NCBI GenBank assembly: GCA_003725585.1
Contig: RJMB01000020.1
Location: 1-64,000, forward strand
Length of the DNA stretch: 64,000 nt
Reading direction: 5' to 3'
From: Halostreptopolyspora alba
GTDB taxonomy: Bacteria > Actinomycetota > Actinomycetes > Streptosporangiales > Streptosporangiaceae
Part shown: in pieces, positions 45,191-53,418 of the stretch
How the letters are laid out: each line of letters begins with the position of its first letter
Position numbering within the stretch: the stretch's first letter is position 1
Position numbers and translations under genes: made by a program
Notes under the pieces: generated by a model
What the model was told of the DNA's origin: nothing
The model's database searches: none
Seen by the model: the letters and a program-made list of their open reading frames with translations, nothing else

Positions 45191-45982
45191 TCAGCCCGCC
45201 GTGTGTGGACCCGTGCTGTCCCGATCCGCTACGTCGCGGATACTCGCCAACAACGTACTCGACAATTCCGGTCGACATACAAGGATATCCGGAAGGGAGG
45301 GATCCTCCCGATTGTAGGTCAGTTCCGACCCGTCGGTCCGGGACGCGTGGAGTCCGGCCGCCCGCGCGACCGCCACCGGAGCCGCGCTGTCCCATTCGTA
45401 CTGTCCCCCCGCGTGGACGTAGAGATCGGCTATTCCCAGTAGGACCGCGCAGATCTTGGCACCCGCAGACCCCATGGGCACCACCTCGGCGCCCAGCTGC
45501 GTGGCCATCCGCTGCACGAACTCCGGAGGGCGGGTCCGACTCGAGGTGATGCGCAACCGCTGTTCAGCGGGGCGTTCCTCGGGCAGCCACGGCGGATCGA
45601 CGGTGGAGAGCACGCTGCCCTGGGCCGGCAGCGCGACCGCGCCAGCGGTGAGCTCACCGCGTTCCCACAGCGCGACGTGTACCGCCCAGTCCGTGCGACC
45701 GGACTCGGAGTACTCCCGGGTCCCGTCGAGCGGGTCGATGATCCACACCCGCTCGGTGTCGAGCCGCGCCCGGTCGTCGGCGCCCTCCTCGGACAGCACC
45801 GCGTCACTGGGACGCAGCCGGCCCAGTGCTGAGAAGAGCAGCTCGTGCGACGTGCGGTCGCCGAGCGTGCGGAGCACCTCGGGCTCCTCGAAGCCGTGCC
45901 TGGCACGCAGGCGCAGCAGCTGCTGCCCCGCCTCGGTCGCGAGGTCACGCGCCACTTCATGGTCGTTTCGGATACTGCTCAC
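45191..45982 (-). CDS. cysQ: 3'(2'),5'-bisphosphate nucleotidase, CysQ-like
   Basis: 263 aa from the GTG at 45982 (MSSIRNDHEVARDL), GGAG about 5 nt upstream. Li-sensitive inositol-monophosphatase fold: SEEGADD, DPLDGTREYSESG and the distal metal/substrate motif WDSAAPVAVARAAG. Removes the 3' phosphate of PAP or PAPS, so it pairs functionally with CysDN and CysC in controlling PAPS/PAP levels. First of the cysQDN operon; 265 nt of noncoding DNA separates it from pth. Confidence 0.85.
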   Translation of the reverse strand: MSSIRNDHEVARDLATEAGQQLLRLRARHGFEEPEVLRTLGDRTSHELLFSALGRLRPSDAVLSEEGADDRARLDTERVWIIDPLDGTREYSESGRTDWAVHVALWERGELTAGAVALPAQGSVLSTVDPPWLPEERPAEQRLRITSSRTRPPEFVQRMATQLGAEVVPMGSAGAKICAVLLGIADLYVHAGGQYEWDSAAPVAVARAAGLHASRTDGSELTYNREDPSLPDILVCRPELSSTLLASIRDVADRDSTGPHTAG

Positions 45983-46247
45983 CGGACTCCGTTCGCTCCT
46001 GCACACGGGTCGCCAGGACCATGCCCTCGGGTGGACGCACGGTCGGCGGCCAGTTTTTCACGTAACGCGGACCGCGACGGAGCGGATTCCCACGATCCCC
46101 GCCGTTCCCCGTCCACACGCGAGCGAGCCCGGCCAGCGTACGCCGCGATGTGAGAACCCCGCACCCCGCGGCCCAACCGAAGGCGCGGACGCCGGCGCCG
46201 ACCACCGCGACCCTCGCGCCGTGCGCTCGATCCCGCCAACGAGGACA

Positions 46248-46904
46248 CTACTGCGCGGTGTGGTACACGTGCTGCGCCTTCTCCAGACCGTCGGTGAGGA
46301 CCGTCTCCGCGGCGTCGGCCGCGCGTTCGAGGTTGAGGTCGAGCTCCTTGCGCTCGGTGGTCGAGAAGTCCCGCAGGACATGGGTCGCGGCGTCCATACG
46401 CCCCGGCGGGCGCCCCACCCCGAACCTCACACGGACGTACTCGGGACTCGACATCGACGCGTTGACGGAGCGCAGACCGTTGTGACCGCCGGTCCCACCA
46501 CCACGCTTGAGCCTGACCACACCGAAGTCGATATCGAGGTCGTCGTGGATGACCACGACCCGCTCCAGCGGCACCTTGTAGTAGCCACTCAACCCGGCCA
46601 CCGGGCCACCGGAGCGGTTCATGTACGACCGCGGTTTGGCCAGCACCACCGGAACGCCCGCGACTCGGGTCTCGGTGACCTCGGCGTGCGTCTTGTGCGA
46701 CTTCCACCGCGCCCCCGCCCGCTCGGCGAGCAGGTCCGCGACCATGAAGCCCACGTTGTGCCGGTTCCCGGCGTAGGCGGGACCGGGGTTGCCCAGGCCG
46801 ACGACCAGCCAGCGCTCCACGCTCGCGTCTCCCTCGTCGCTCGCCGGGCCGTCCCCGGACGCGGACGCGCGGCCCTTCCACAGTCGCCGCAGGAGACCGC
46901 GCAT
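46248..46904 (-). CDS. pth: Peptidyl-tRNA hydrolase
   Basis: 218 aa with an N-terminal extension of about 28 Arg/Ser/Gly residues before the normal start of the fold. Releases tRNA from prematurely dropped peptidyl-tRNAs. Catalytic pair in [18 protein letters not shown] (Asn and His), [17 protein letters not shown] and GHNGLRS. Co-directional with rplY, 38 nt downstream of its stop; a conserved actinobacterial pair. Confidence 0.95.
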   Translation of the reverse strand: MRGLLRRLWKGRASASGDGPASDEGDASVERWLVVGLGNPGPAYAGNRHNVGFMVADLLAERAGARWKSHKTHAEVTETRVAGVPVVLAKPRSYMNRSGGPVAGLSGYYKVPLERVVVIHDDLDIDFGVVRLKRGGGTGGHNGLRSVNASMSSPEYVRVRFGVGRPPGRMDAATHVLRDFSTTERKELDLNLERAADAAETVLTDGLEKAQHVYHTAQ

Positions 46905-46942
46905 CGCTACTGACGAATCCTTCCGTTGGCCGACAGCCAGGG

Positions 46943-47596
46943 CTACTCGTTGGAGCCGGCGGCCTCGGCCGTCTCCGTCGCGGCAGCTCCTCCGGACTCT
47001 CCGGCCCCCTCACCCTCAGCGCCGGGTTCGGTCGTCTCGGCCTCAACCTCGGCTTCGGTCCGCTCGGCCGAGATCGTCAGAACCAGCGTCTCGGGGGCGC
47101 TCACCAACGCGGTGCCGGCGGGCAGCTTCAGGTCGGCGGCGGTGACCTGGGCACCGACCTCCAGCCCCTCGATGTCGTACTCCACACCCTCGGGGATGTG
47201 GGTGGCCTCGGCCTCGACCTCGAGCTGGGTCAGCTCCTGGTTGAGCACACCGCCCGACTCGATCTCACCGGTGAGGGTGACCGGGATCTCGACGTTGACC
47301 TTCTCGCCCTTCTTGACCACGAGCAGGTCAACGTGCTCCAGGAAACCCTTGATGGGGTCGCGCTGCACGGCCTTGGGCAGGCACAGGTTGTCGGTGCCCT
47401 TCAGGCCGTCGACGCGCAGCAGAACGTTCGGCGTCTTCAGGGCCAGCATCAGCTCGTGACTGTTGAGCGTGATGTGACGAGGGTCGGTGCCGTGGCCGTA
47501 GAGGACGGCCGGCACCCTACCCGCGCGGCGGGCGCGCTTGGCGGCACCCTTACCGAACTCCGTGCGCGACTCGGCGGCGATGCGTACCTCGGACAC
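46943..47596 (-). CDS. rplY: 50S ribosomal protein L25/general stress protein Ctc
   Basis: 217 aa from the GTG at 47596 ([20 protein letters not shown]), GAGGAG about 8 nt upstream; the frame runs 14 codons further without a site. Long Ctc form: N-terminal 5S-rRNA-binding L25 domain ([20 protein letters not shown], residues 26-45), C-terminal TL5 domain ([19 protein letters not shown]) and a Glu/Ala/Gly-rich acidic tail. Followed by pth. Confidence 0.95.
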   Translation of the reverse strand: MSEVRIAAESRTEFGKGAAKRARRAGRVPAVLYGHGTDPRHITLNSHELMLALKTPNVLLRVDGLKGTDNLCLPKAVQRDPIKGFLEHVDLLVVKKGEKVNVEIPVTLTGEIESGGVLNQELTQLEVEAEATHIPEGVEYDIEGLEVGAQVTAADLKLPAGTALVSAPETLVLTISAERTEAEVEAETTEPGAEGEGAGESGGAAATETAEAAGSNE

Positions 47597-47948
47597 GACA
47601 AAACTCCTCGGGATCATCCCCGCCTGAGCGAGGAACATGACGGATCATCCCTCGCCTGGGCGAGGATTGCGCTCTCATCGGGCCTCGTGAGGTCCCCACG
47701 TCCGCGGGGGGTTGACGACGAGACCACCCCTGCCCGGAAAGTGGTCGCGACGGCGCCACGGTCCGAGTGCGCCCCGCGAACCGTCCCGAACGGGGCCGGT
47801 CCCAGACATCCACCAGGTGACACCTGATCACCACCGCTGTGCGGCGCGGACTCCGCGGTCCACACACGACCCCACGGACAGGGGATACCCGGCCAGTCTA
47901 ATGGGTATCGCGCGGCCTATTGACCACAGTGTCGGCGCGCGGCCCGGC
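47597..47948. other. Gap prs / rplY with tandem repeat
   Basis: 352 nt with no gene. Directly upstream of rplY are two near-identical 24-25-nt units, GGATCATCCC(T)CGCCTG(A/G)GCGAGGA at 47611-47634 and 47642-47666, period 31 nt; each can fold through CTCGCC/GGCGAG. They lie in the expected rplY leader. Nothing else stands out up to prs. Confidence 0.5.
47611..47666. repeat. Two-copy direct repeat in the rplY leader
   Basis: Copies at 47611-47634 and 47642-47666 differ at one substitution and one insertion, separated by 7 nt. Each copy contains a weak self-complementary core. The second copy's hairpin (CTCGCCTGGGCGAG) is the better. Possible duplicated protein- or ribosome-binding element for L25 autoregulation; only two copies, so not a CRISPR array. 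Confidence 0.5.
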
Positions 47949-48923
47949 TCACTTCGGTTCGAACAGGCTCGTCACCGAGCCGTCGCTGAAGACCTCGCTG
48001 ATCGCGCGGGCCAACAACGGAGCGATCGAGAGCTGGGTCAGCTTCTCGAAGTCACGCTCCTTGGGGATCGGCAACGAGTCGGTGATGACGACCTCGGAGA
48101 TACGCGAGTCCTGCAGCCGCTCCGGTGCCGGTCCGGACAGCACACCGTGGGTCGCCGCGGCGATGACGTCGCTCGCCCCCTGATCGAGCAGGGCGTCGGC
48201 CGCCTTCACGATCGTGCCCGCCGTGTCGATCATGTCGTCGACCACGATGCACGTGCGCCCCTCGACCTCACCGACGACCTCGTGCACCTTGACCTGGTTG
48301 GCGATCTCGGGGTCGCGCCGCTTGTGGATGATCGCCAGCGGCAGCCCCAGCCGGTCGGCCCAGCGGTCGGCGGTGCGTACCCGGCCGGCGTCCGGCGACA
48401 CGACCGTGGCCCCCGCACCACTCACCCGGGTCTTGATGTAGTCGGCCAGCAGCGGCAGCGCGAACAGGTGGTCCACCGGCCCGTCGAAGTAGCCCTGGAT
48501 CTGGTCGGTGTGCAGGTCGATCGACATCAGCCGGTCGGCGCCGGCCGTACGGAACAGGTCGGTCATGAGCCGCGCCGAGATCGGCTCCCGTCCCATGTGC
48601 TTCTTGTCCTGGCGCGCGTAGGCCAGGAAGGGTGTCACCACGGTGATGCGCTTGGCCGATGCGCGCTTCAGCGCGTCGACCATGATGAGCTGCTCCATCA
48701 CCGACTGGTTGATCGGGTCGGCGTGGCTCTGTAGCACGAACGCGTCACTCCCGCGCACCGACTCCTGGTAGCGCACGTAGATCTCACCGTTGGCGAAGTC
48801 CTGGAACTTCGTCGGGGCGACCTCGATCCCCAGCTGCTTGGCCACCTGCTCCGCCAACTCGGGGTGCGTACGCCCCGAGAAAAGCATCAGCTTCTTCTCG
48901 CCCGCGGCCTTCATGCCCGTCAA
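47949..48923 (-). CDS. prs: Ribose-phosphate pyrophosphokinase
   Basis: 324 aa, TTG start at 48923 with GGGGGA 8 nt upstream (ATG 48914 is the alternative). Makes PRPP from ribose 5-phosphate and ATP. Flexible loop AYARQDKKHMGREPISA, metal motif DLHTDQIQGYFDGPVDHL, VSPDAGRVRTADRWAD and the PRPP-binding CIVVDDMIDTAGTI. 18 nt downstream of glmU, same operon. Confidence 0.97.
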   Translation of the reverse strand: MTGMKAAGEKKLMLFSGRTHPELAEQVAKQLGIEVAPTKFQDFANGEIYVRYQESVRGSDAFVLQSHADPINQSVMEQLIMVDALKRASAKRITVVTPFLAYARQDKKHMGREPISARLMTDLFRTAGADRLMSIDLHTDQIQGYFDGPVDHLFALPLLADYIKTRVSGAGATVVSPDAGRVRTADRWADRLGLPLAIIHKRRDPEIANQVKVHEVVGEVEGRTCIVVDDMIDTAGTIVKAADALLDQGASDVIAAATHGVLSGPAPERLQDSRISEVVITDSLPIPKERDFEKLTQLSIAPLLARAISEVFSDGSVTSLFEPK

Positions 48924-48941
48924 TTTAAGGTTCCCCCACGC

Positions 48942-50420
48942 TTACTCTTCGTCGTCCGCCTTGCTCGGGCCGCCTGCGTCCTCCCCGTCGAGCGCCTGCC
49001 GCGCGGCGTCGGCCGCGGGGGTTCCGGGACGTTTCCTCGGCACCCAGCCCTCGATGTTGCGCTGCTCACCCAAGGTGACCGCGAGCGCGCCGGGTGGCAC
49101 GTCCTTGCGCACGACGGTCCCGGCCCCCGTGTAGGCGCCGTCACCGACGTCGACCGGCGCCACGAACATGGTGTCGCTGCCGGTCCGCGCGTGGTTCCCG
49201 ATGGTCGTCCGGTGCTTGGCCACACCGTCGTAGTTCACGAACACCGAGGAGGCCCCGATGTTCGCCCCCTGTCCGACATCGGCGTCACCGACGTAGGTCA
49301 GGTGCGGAACCTTGGATCCCTCGCCCACGGTGGAGTTCTTCACCTCGACGAAGGTTCCGATCTTGGACTCTCGCTCCAGGGACGTGCCCGGGCGCAGGTA
49401 CGCATAGGGTCCCACGCTCACTCCGTCGCCGATCCGGGCCCCCTCGGCGACGACGTTTCGCACCACGGCGTCCTCGCCGACCGTGGTGTCGGTCAGCGTC
49501 GCCCCCGGGCCCACACGCGCGCCCTCGCCGACGACGGTCTGTCCCACGAGCTGGGTCTGTGGCTCTACGACGGCGTCACGCCCGAGTCGCACCCCGACGT
49601 CCACCCAGGTCGAGGCGGGGTCGACGACCGTCACCCCCTCGCGCATGTGGTCGGTGAGCAGCCGGTCGGTGAGCAGCCGGCGTGCCTGGGCGAGCTGGAT
49701 CCGGTCGTTGACGCCCTGGATCTGCACCCACTCGTGGGCCACGGTGGCGTCCACCCGCTTTCCGTCGCCGCGCAGGATCGCCGCGGCGTCGGTGATGTAT
49801 TCCTCACCTTTGGCGTTGTCGGTCGGCAGCCGGTGGACGACGTCGGTGAGCAGCTCCCCGTCGAAGGCGTACATCCCCGAGTTGATCTCGTCGACGGCCC
49901 GCTGGTCCTCGGTGGCGTCCGCGTGCTCGACGATTCCGGTGAACACGCCGGAGGCGTCGCGGACGACCCTGCCGTAACCGGTGGGGTCGGGAACCCGGGC
50001 CGAGAGCACGGTGACGGCGTTACCCGCGGCCTCGTGCGCGCTCACGAGGCCGGCGAGGGTCTCGCCGCGCAACAGTGGGGTGTCGCCGTAGACGAGCACC
50101 ACGGTGCCCGAGAGCGTGACTCCCCGTTCACGCAGTTCCTCGACGGCCACACGGACCGCGTGGCCGGTGCCCTTCTGCTCCTCCTGGACGGCGGTGTCCA
50201 CCCAGGGGGTGGTGTCCTTGAGGTGTTGGCGCACCTGGTCACGACCGTGGCCGATGACCGTGACGGCGCGTTCGGGTCGGAGTTCCCCGGCCGCGGCCAG
50301 GACATGCCCCAGCATGCTACGACCGCAGATCTCGTGGAGGACCTTGGGAAGCCTGGACTTCATACGGGTGCCCTCGCCCGCCGCAAGGACGATGACGGCA
50401 GCCGGGCGGCTCGCGCTCAC
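48942..50420 (-). CDS. glmU: Bifunctional GlcNAc-1-P uridyltransferase/GlcN-1-P acetyltransferase
   Basis: 492 aa from the GTG at 50420 (MSASRPAAVIVLAAGEGTRM), GGAG 9 nt upstream. N-terminal pyrophosphorylase with LAAGEGTRMKSRLPKVLHEI, VLVYGDTPLL; C-terminal left-handed beta-helix acetyltransferase (GEGARVGPGATLTDT, VGEGSKVPHLTYVGDADVGQ) plus an acidic C-terminal tail. Produces UDP-GlcNAc for peptidoglycan and mycothiol. Heads the glmU-prs operon. Confidence 0.97.
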   Translation of the reverse strand: MSASRPAAVIVLAAGEGTRMKSRLPKVLHEICGRSMLGHVLAAAGELRPERAVTVIGHGRDQVRQHLKDTTPWVDTAVQEEQKGTGHAVRVAVEELRERGVTLSGTVVLVYGDTPLLRGETLAGLVSAHEAAGNAVTVLSARVPDPTGYGRVVRDASGVFTGIVEHADATEDQRAVDEINSGMYAFDGELLTDVVHRLPTDNAKGEEYITDAAAILRGDGKRVDATVAHEWVQIQGVNDRIQLAQARRLLTDRLLTDHMREGVTVVDPASTWVDVGVRLGRDAVVEPQTQLVGQTVVGEGARVGPGATLTDTTVGEDAVVRNVVAEGARIGDGVSVGPYAYLRPGTSLERESKIGTFVEVKNSTVGEGSKVPHLTYVGDADVGQGANIGASSVFVNYDGVAKHRTTIGNHARTGSDTMFVAPVDVGDGAYTGAGTVVRKDVPPGALAVTLGEQRNIEGWVPRKRPGTPAADAARQALDGEDAGGPSKADDEE

Positions 50421-50708
50421 TGGCGGAGACTCCTCATGTCGCTGGCGATTCGTGGTAAAACTCTCGTGGTCGGCGTGCGGCGTCACACCCCGGCGGTGCC
50501 GACGTCGCTCGACGTGTCGGCGAGGTGGACCGGGCTGATCGAACGGACGAACTTAACGACCAAGGGCCGACATGGGCAGCATACACGCGGGCCATCGTGA
50601 CGAGGCGACGCCGCCGGGCCGGCACTGACGCATGTCAGGGGGCGGACCAGTGGCCCACCCCCTGGCGTGTCTGACCGCCGGTACGCCCTGTGCGCTGGCC
50701 GGACGGAG

Positions 50709-50780
50709 CTCCCGGGCCAGGGCTCGAACCTGAACCAACGGATTCAAAGTCCGCTATGCTGCCAATTACACCACCCGGGA
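50709..50780 (-). tRNA. tRNA-Gln (anticodon UUG)
   Basis: 72-nt class I tRNA. Acceptor TCCCGGG/CCCGGGA, D arm with AATTGG loop, anticodon stem CGGA(C)/(A)TCCG around loop CTTTGAA giving UUG, T loop TTCGAGC. CCA not encoded. The tRNA-Gln beside glmU position is common in actinomycetes. The flanking DNA (50421-50708 and 50781-51041) contains no convincing gene. Confidence 0.93.
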
Positions 50781-51041
50781 ACATTGCGGACATCCCACCC
50801 AACACTACTGTGCTCGTGTGGTGGAACCGCCGTCATTCCGGGCACCAACATTAGCGCCTATGGCCTCCGGCGGTCATCTCGAGCATCGCGGCCCCGCAGG
50901 TACCTCGACATCGCGGAGGGTAGCCACGGGCGCCACCGTTCGACGGACGGGCCTCCCGCCGCTCACCACGCGCTCGCGCTCCCGAGACGCGCCGCCCCGC
51001 CCCCCGGAACCCACCAAGAAAACCCCGGTACACCTTGCATT

Positions 51042-51059
51042 ACCTACGGTGTCGTAGGT
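51042..51059. promoter_or_regulatory. Operator-like dyad in the desaturase promoter
   Basis: ACCTACG-GTGT-CGTAGGT, perfect 7-bp arms, about 120 bp upstream of the desaturase start. TTGCAT (51035-51040) just before it could be the -35 and the AT-richer GGTTACGGTTACG just after it the -10 region. Most likely bound by the TetR regulator encoded downstream of the desaturase. Confidence 0.5.
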
Positions 51060-51173
51060 TACGGTTACGTAAGTGTAAGGCCAATGCTCACGTCGGGCGG
51101 TCGGTGACTGCGGTGCTACTTCACGTGTCCCATGCCAACCACTCGCACGGCCGTCCTGAAATAGGTGGGAAAG

Positions 51174-52133
51174 ATGACCGCTATACCCGAGACCGCACCC
51201 GGTGCCCCGCAGAAACGCACACCGGAGCCGGAACTCGCCCCTGAGGGGCGGGGGAAGGCCGAGCGCTACACCGTCTTCGCATTCGTGTTCGTCCCGCTGC
51301 TCGCCCTCGCCGCCGCCGTCCCGTTCGCGTGGGGATGGGGACTCACCGGCGTCGACATCGCGATCGGCGCGTTCTTCTACCTCGTCAGCGGACTCGGCAT
51401 CACGGTCGGCTACCACCGCCACTTCACCCACGGCTCTTTCAAGGCGAACCGACCACTGCGCATCGCCCTGGCCGTGGCCGGCAGCCTCGCGATCCAGGGG
51501 TCCGTCATCAAGTGGGTCGCCGATCACCGCAGGCACCACAAGTACGCCGACGCCGAGGGCGACCCGCACTCGCCGTGGCGTTTCGGTGACGACTGGCGAT
51601 CCGTGGCCAAGGGGCTCTACTACGCGCACATGGCCTGGCTCTACCTCGACGAGCAGAAGACGTCGCCGAAGCGGTTCACCCCGGACCTGCTCAAGGACTC
51701 CGACATCGTCAAGATCGACCGAATGTTCGTCCCGCTCGTGGCGGTGACCCTGGCGGGTCCGGCCCTGCTCGGCGGGTTGCTCACGATGTCGTGGTGGGGC
51801 GCGCTCACCGCGTTCTTCTGGGCGGGGCTCGTCCGGGTCGCGCTGCTGCACCACGTCACCTGGTCGATCAACTCCATCTGCCACACCATCGGCGAGGAGA
51901 ACTTCGAGGTCCGCGACCGCTCCCGCAACGTGTGGTGGCTGGCCATCCCCTCGTTCGGCGAGTCCTGGCACAACCTGCACCACGCCGACCCCACCTGCGC
52001 TCGTCACGGCGTGCTCAAGGGCCAGATCGACATATCCGCCCGCGTCATCTGGGTATTCGAGAAGCTCGGTTGGGCCAGCAAGGTCCGCTGGCCCAACACG
52101 GACCGGCTGGCGGCCAAGCGCGTCACTATCTAG
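51174..52133 (+). CDS. Delta-9-type acyl-CoA/fatty acid desaturase
   Basis: 319 aa from the ATG at 51174, AGG about 8 nt upstream (GTG 51165 possible). Integral-membrane di-iron desaturase with all three His boxes: HRHFTH (about residue 80), HRRHHKYADAEGDPH (about 118) and HNLHHADPTC (about 268). Four TM helices. Introduces a double bond into acyl chains for membrane fluidity; a ferredoxin or reductase partner must be elsewhere. The TetR gene starts 14 nt after its stop, giving a regulated two-gene unit. Confidence 0.92.
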   Translation: MTAIPETAPGAPQKRTPEPELAPEGRGKAERYTVFAFVFVPLLALAAAVPFAWGWGLTGVDIAIGAFFYLVSGLGITVGYHRHFTHGSFKANRPLRIALAVAGSLAIQGSVIKWVADHRRHHKYADAEGDPHSPWRFGDDWRSVAKGLYYAHMAWLYLDEQKTSPKRFTPDLLKDSDIVKIDRMFVPLVAVTLAGPALLGGLLTMSWWGALTAFFWAGLVRVALLHHVTWSINSICHTIGEENFEVRDRSRNVWWLAIPSFGESWHNLHHADPTCARHGVLKGQIDISARVIWVFEKLGWASKVRWPNTDRLAAKRVTI

Positions 52134-52147
52134 AGTGAGTGACAATT

Positions 52148-52807
52148 ATGAGTGCCGTGAGCGAACAGAAACCCCGGTCCAGCCGAAAACGCATGACCGG
52201 CAAGGAGCGCCGGGAACAGCTCCTCGACATCGGCCGCGAGCTCTTCGCCGAACGCGGCTTCGAGGGCACTTCCATCGAGGAGATCGCGGCTCACGCGCAC
52301 GTCTCCAAGCCCGTGGTCTACGAGCACTTCGGCGGTAAGGAAGGTATCTACGCCGTGGTGGTCGACCGCGAGATGCACACCCTGCTGGGCATGGTCGGCG
52401 ACTCGCTGACCGCCGACCATGCCCGCGGCAAGATCGAGCAGGCGGCCCTGGCGTTACTGCAGTACGTGGAGGAGTCCAGCCAGGGGTTCCGTATCCTCGC
52501 CCGCGACTCCCACGCCGCATCGGGCACCGGTAGCTTCGCCAGCCTGATCAGTGACATCGCCTCCCAGGTGGAGCACATCCTGGCCGAGGAGTTCCGGGAG
52601 CGCGGCTACGACCCCAAGCTGGCCCCCATGTACGCGCAGTCGCTCGTGGGGATGGTGGCCCTCACCGGCCAGTGGTGGCTCGAGGTGCGCAAGCCCAAGC
52701 GCGAGGTGGTGGCCGCCCACCTGGTGAACCTGGCCTGGAACGGGCTGTCCAGCCTGGAGACCAAGCCACGACTGGAGAGCGCGCCCCGCAAGCGCAAGTC
52801 CGAGTGA
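52148..52807 (+). CDS. TetR regulator, probably of the desaturase
   Basis: 219 aa; ATG at 52148, with GTG 52139 as alternative. HTH at about residues 28-68 (LFAERGFEGTSIEEIAAHAH, VSKPVVYEHFGGKEGIYAVV). The C-terminal ligand domain (YVEESSQGFRILARDSH, SLVGMVALTGQWWLE) resembles acyl-CoA-responsive TetR proteins such as FasR-type regulators. Translationally close to the desaturase; likely autoregulates through the dyad at 51042-51059. Confidence 0.85.
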   Translation: MSAVSEQKPRSSRKRMTGKERREQLLDIGRELFAERGFEGTSIEEIAAHAHVSKPVVYEHFGGKEGIYAVVVDREMHTLLGMVGDSLTADHARGKIEQAALALLQYVEESSQGFRILARDSHAASGTGSFASLISDIASQVEHILAEEFRERGYDPKLAPMYAQSLVGMVALTGQWWLEVRKPKREVVAAHLVNLAWNGLSSLETKPRLESAPRKRKSE

Positions 52808-52832
52808 CACCCGCTTTCCACGGTTTCCCGTT

Positions 52833-52865
52833 TCTCTTGATATCAAGAGATATGCTACCGGTATG
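52833..52865 (+). promoter_or_regulatory. MarR operator, -10 box and leaderless start
   Basis: TCTCTTGATATCAAGAGA (52833-52850) is a perfect 18-bp palindrome containing the TTGATATCAA core typical of MarR sites. It is followed immediately by TATGCT (52851-52856), 6 nt, and the ATG at 52863. The MarR protein most likely represses its own leaderless transcript. Confidence 0.65.
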
Positions 52866-53372
52866 CGGGATGAGGTAGACGGGCTCGTCGAGGCGTGGCG
52901 CGCGGAGCGCCCCGACCTCGACATCGAGCCGTTACAGGTACTCAGCCGGGTCTCACGCCTGGCGCGCCACCTGGACCGCGCGCGCCGCGCGGTGTTCACC
53001 GAGCACGGACTGGAACCGTGGGAGTTCGACGTCCTCGCCGAACTGCGCCGTTCGGGACCTCCCTACGAGATGAGCCCCGGACGGTTGCTGCGTGCCACTC
53101 TGGTGACCTCGGGGACGATGACCAACCGGATCGACCGCCTCGCCACCGCGGGCCTGGTACGTCGCCACCCCGACCCCGCCGACAAGCGTGGAGTCCTGGT
53201 ACGCCTGTCCGCCGAGGGCCAGGAGCGCGTCGACGCCGCGCTGTCCGCCCTCATCGAGTACGAGGAGTCGCTGCTGGGGGAAATGCCACCGGCCGAGCGC
53301 GAACGGTTGGCGACGCTACTGCGGTCGCTGCTGTCCCCCCTCGACGAGCCCGCGCCCGAGGCCGGCGTCTGA
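52863..53372 (+). CDS. MarR family transcriptional regulator
   Basis: 169 aa. Winged-helix domain: GLEPWEFDVLAELRRSGPP, LLRATLVTSGTMTNRIDRLA (recognition helix), VRRHPDPADKRGVLVRLSAEG (wing); N- and C-terminal helices for dimerisation. No redox Cys, so not OhrR-like; a phenolic or drug-like ligand is more likely. A perfect palindrome overlies its own promoter. Converges on the ABC-F gene (46 nt between stops). Confidence 0.9.
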   Translation: MRDEVDGLVEAWRAERPDLDIEPLQVLSRVSRLARHLDRARRAVFTEHGLEPWEFDVLAELRRSGPPYEMSPGRLLRATLVTSGTMTNRIDRLATAGLVRRHPDPADKRGVLVRLSAEGQERVDAALSALIEYEESLLGEMPPAERERLATLLRSLLSPLDEPAPEAGV

Positions 53373-53418
53373 GGGACAGTGCATGGGCTCCCCCACCCAT
53401 GGAGGTTCCGGGCGCGTG

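Noticed and set aside
47611..47666. CRISPR-like pair of repeats
   Set aside because: Only two imperfect copies with a 7-nt separation, no further repeats and no cas genes.
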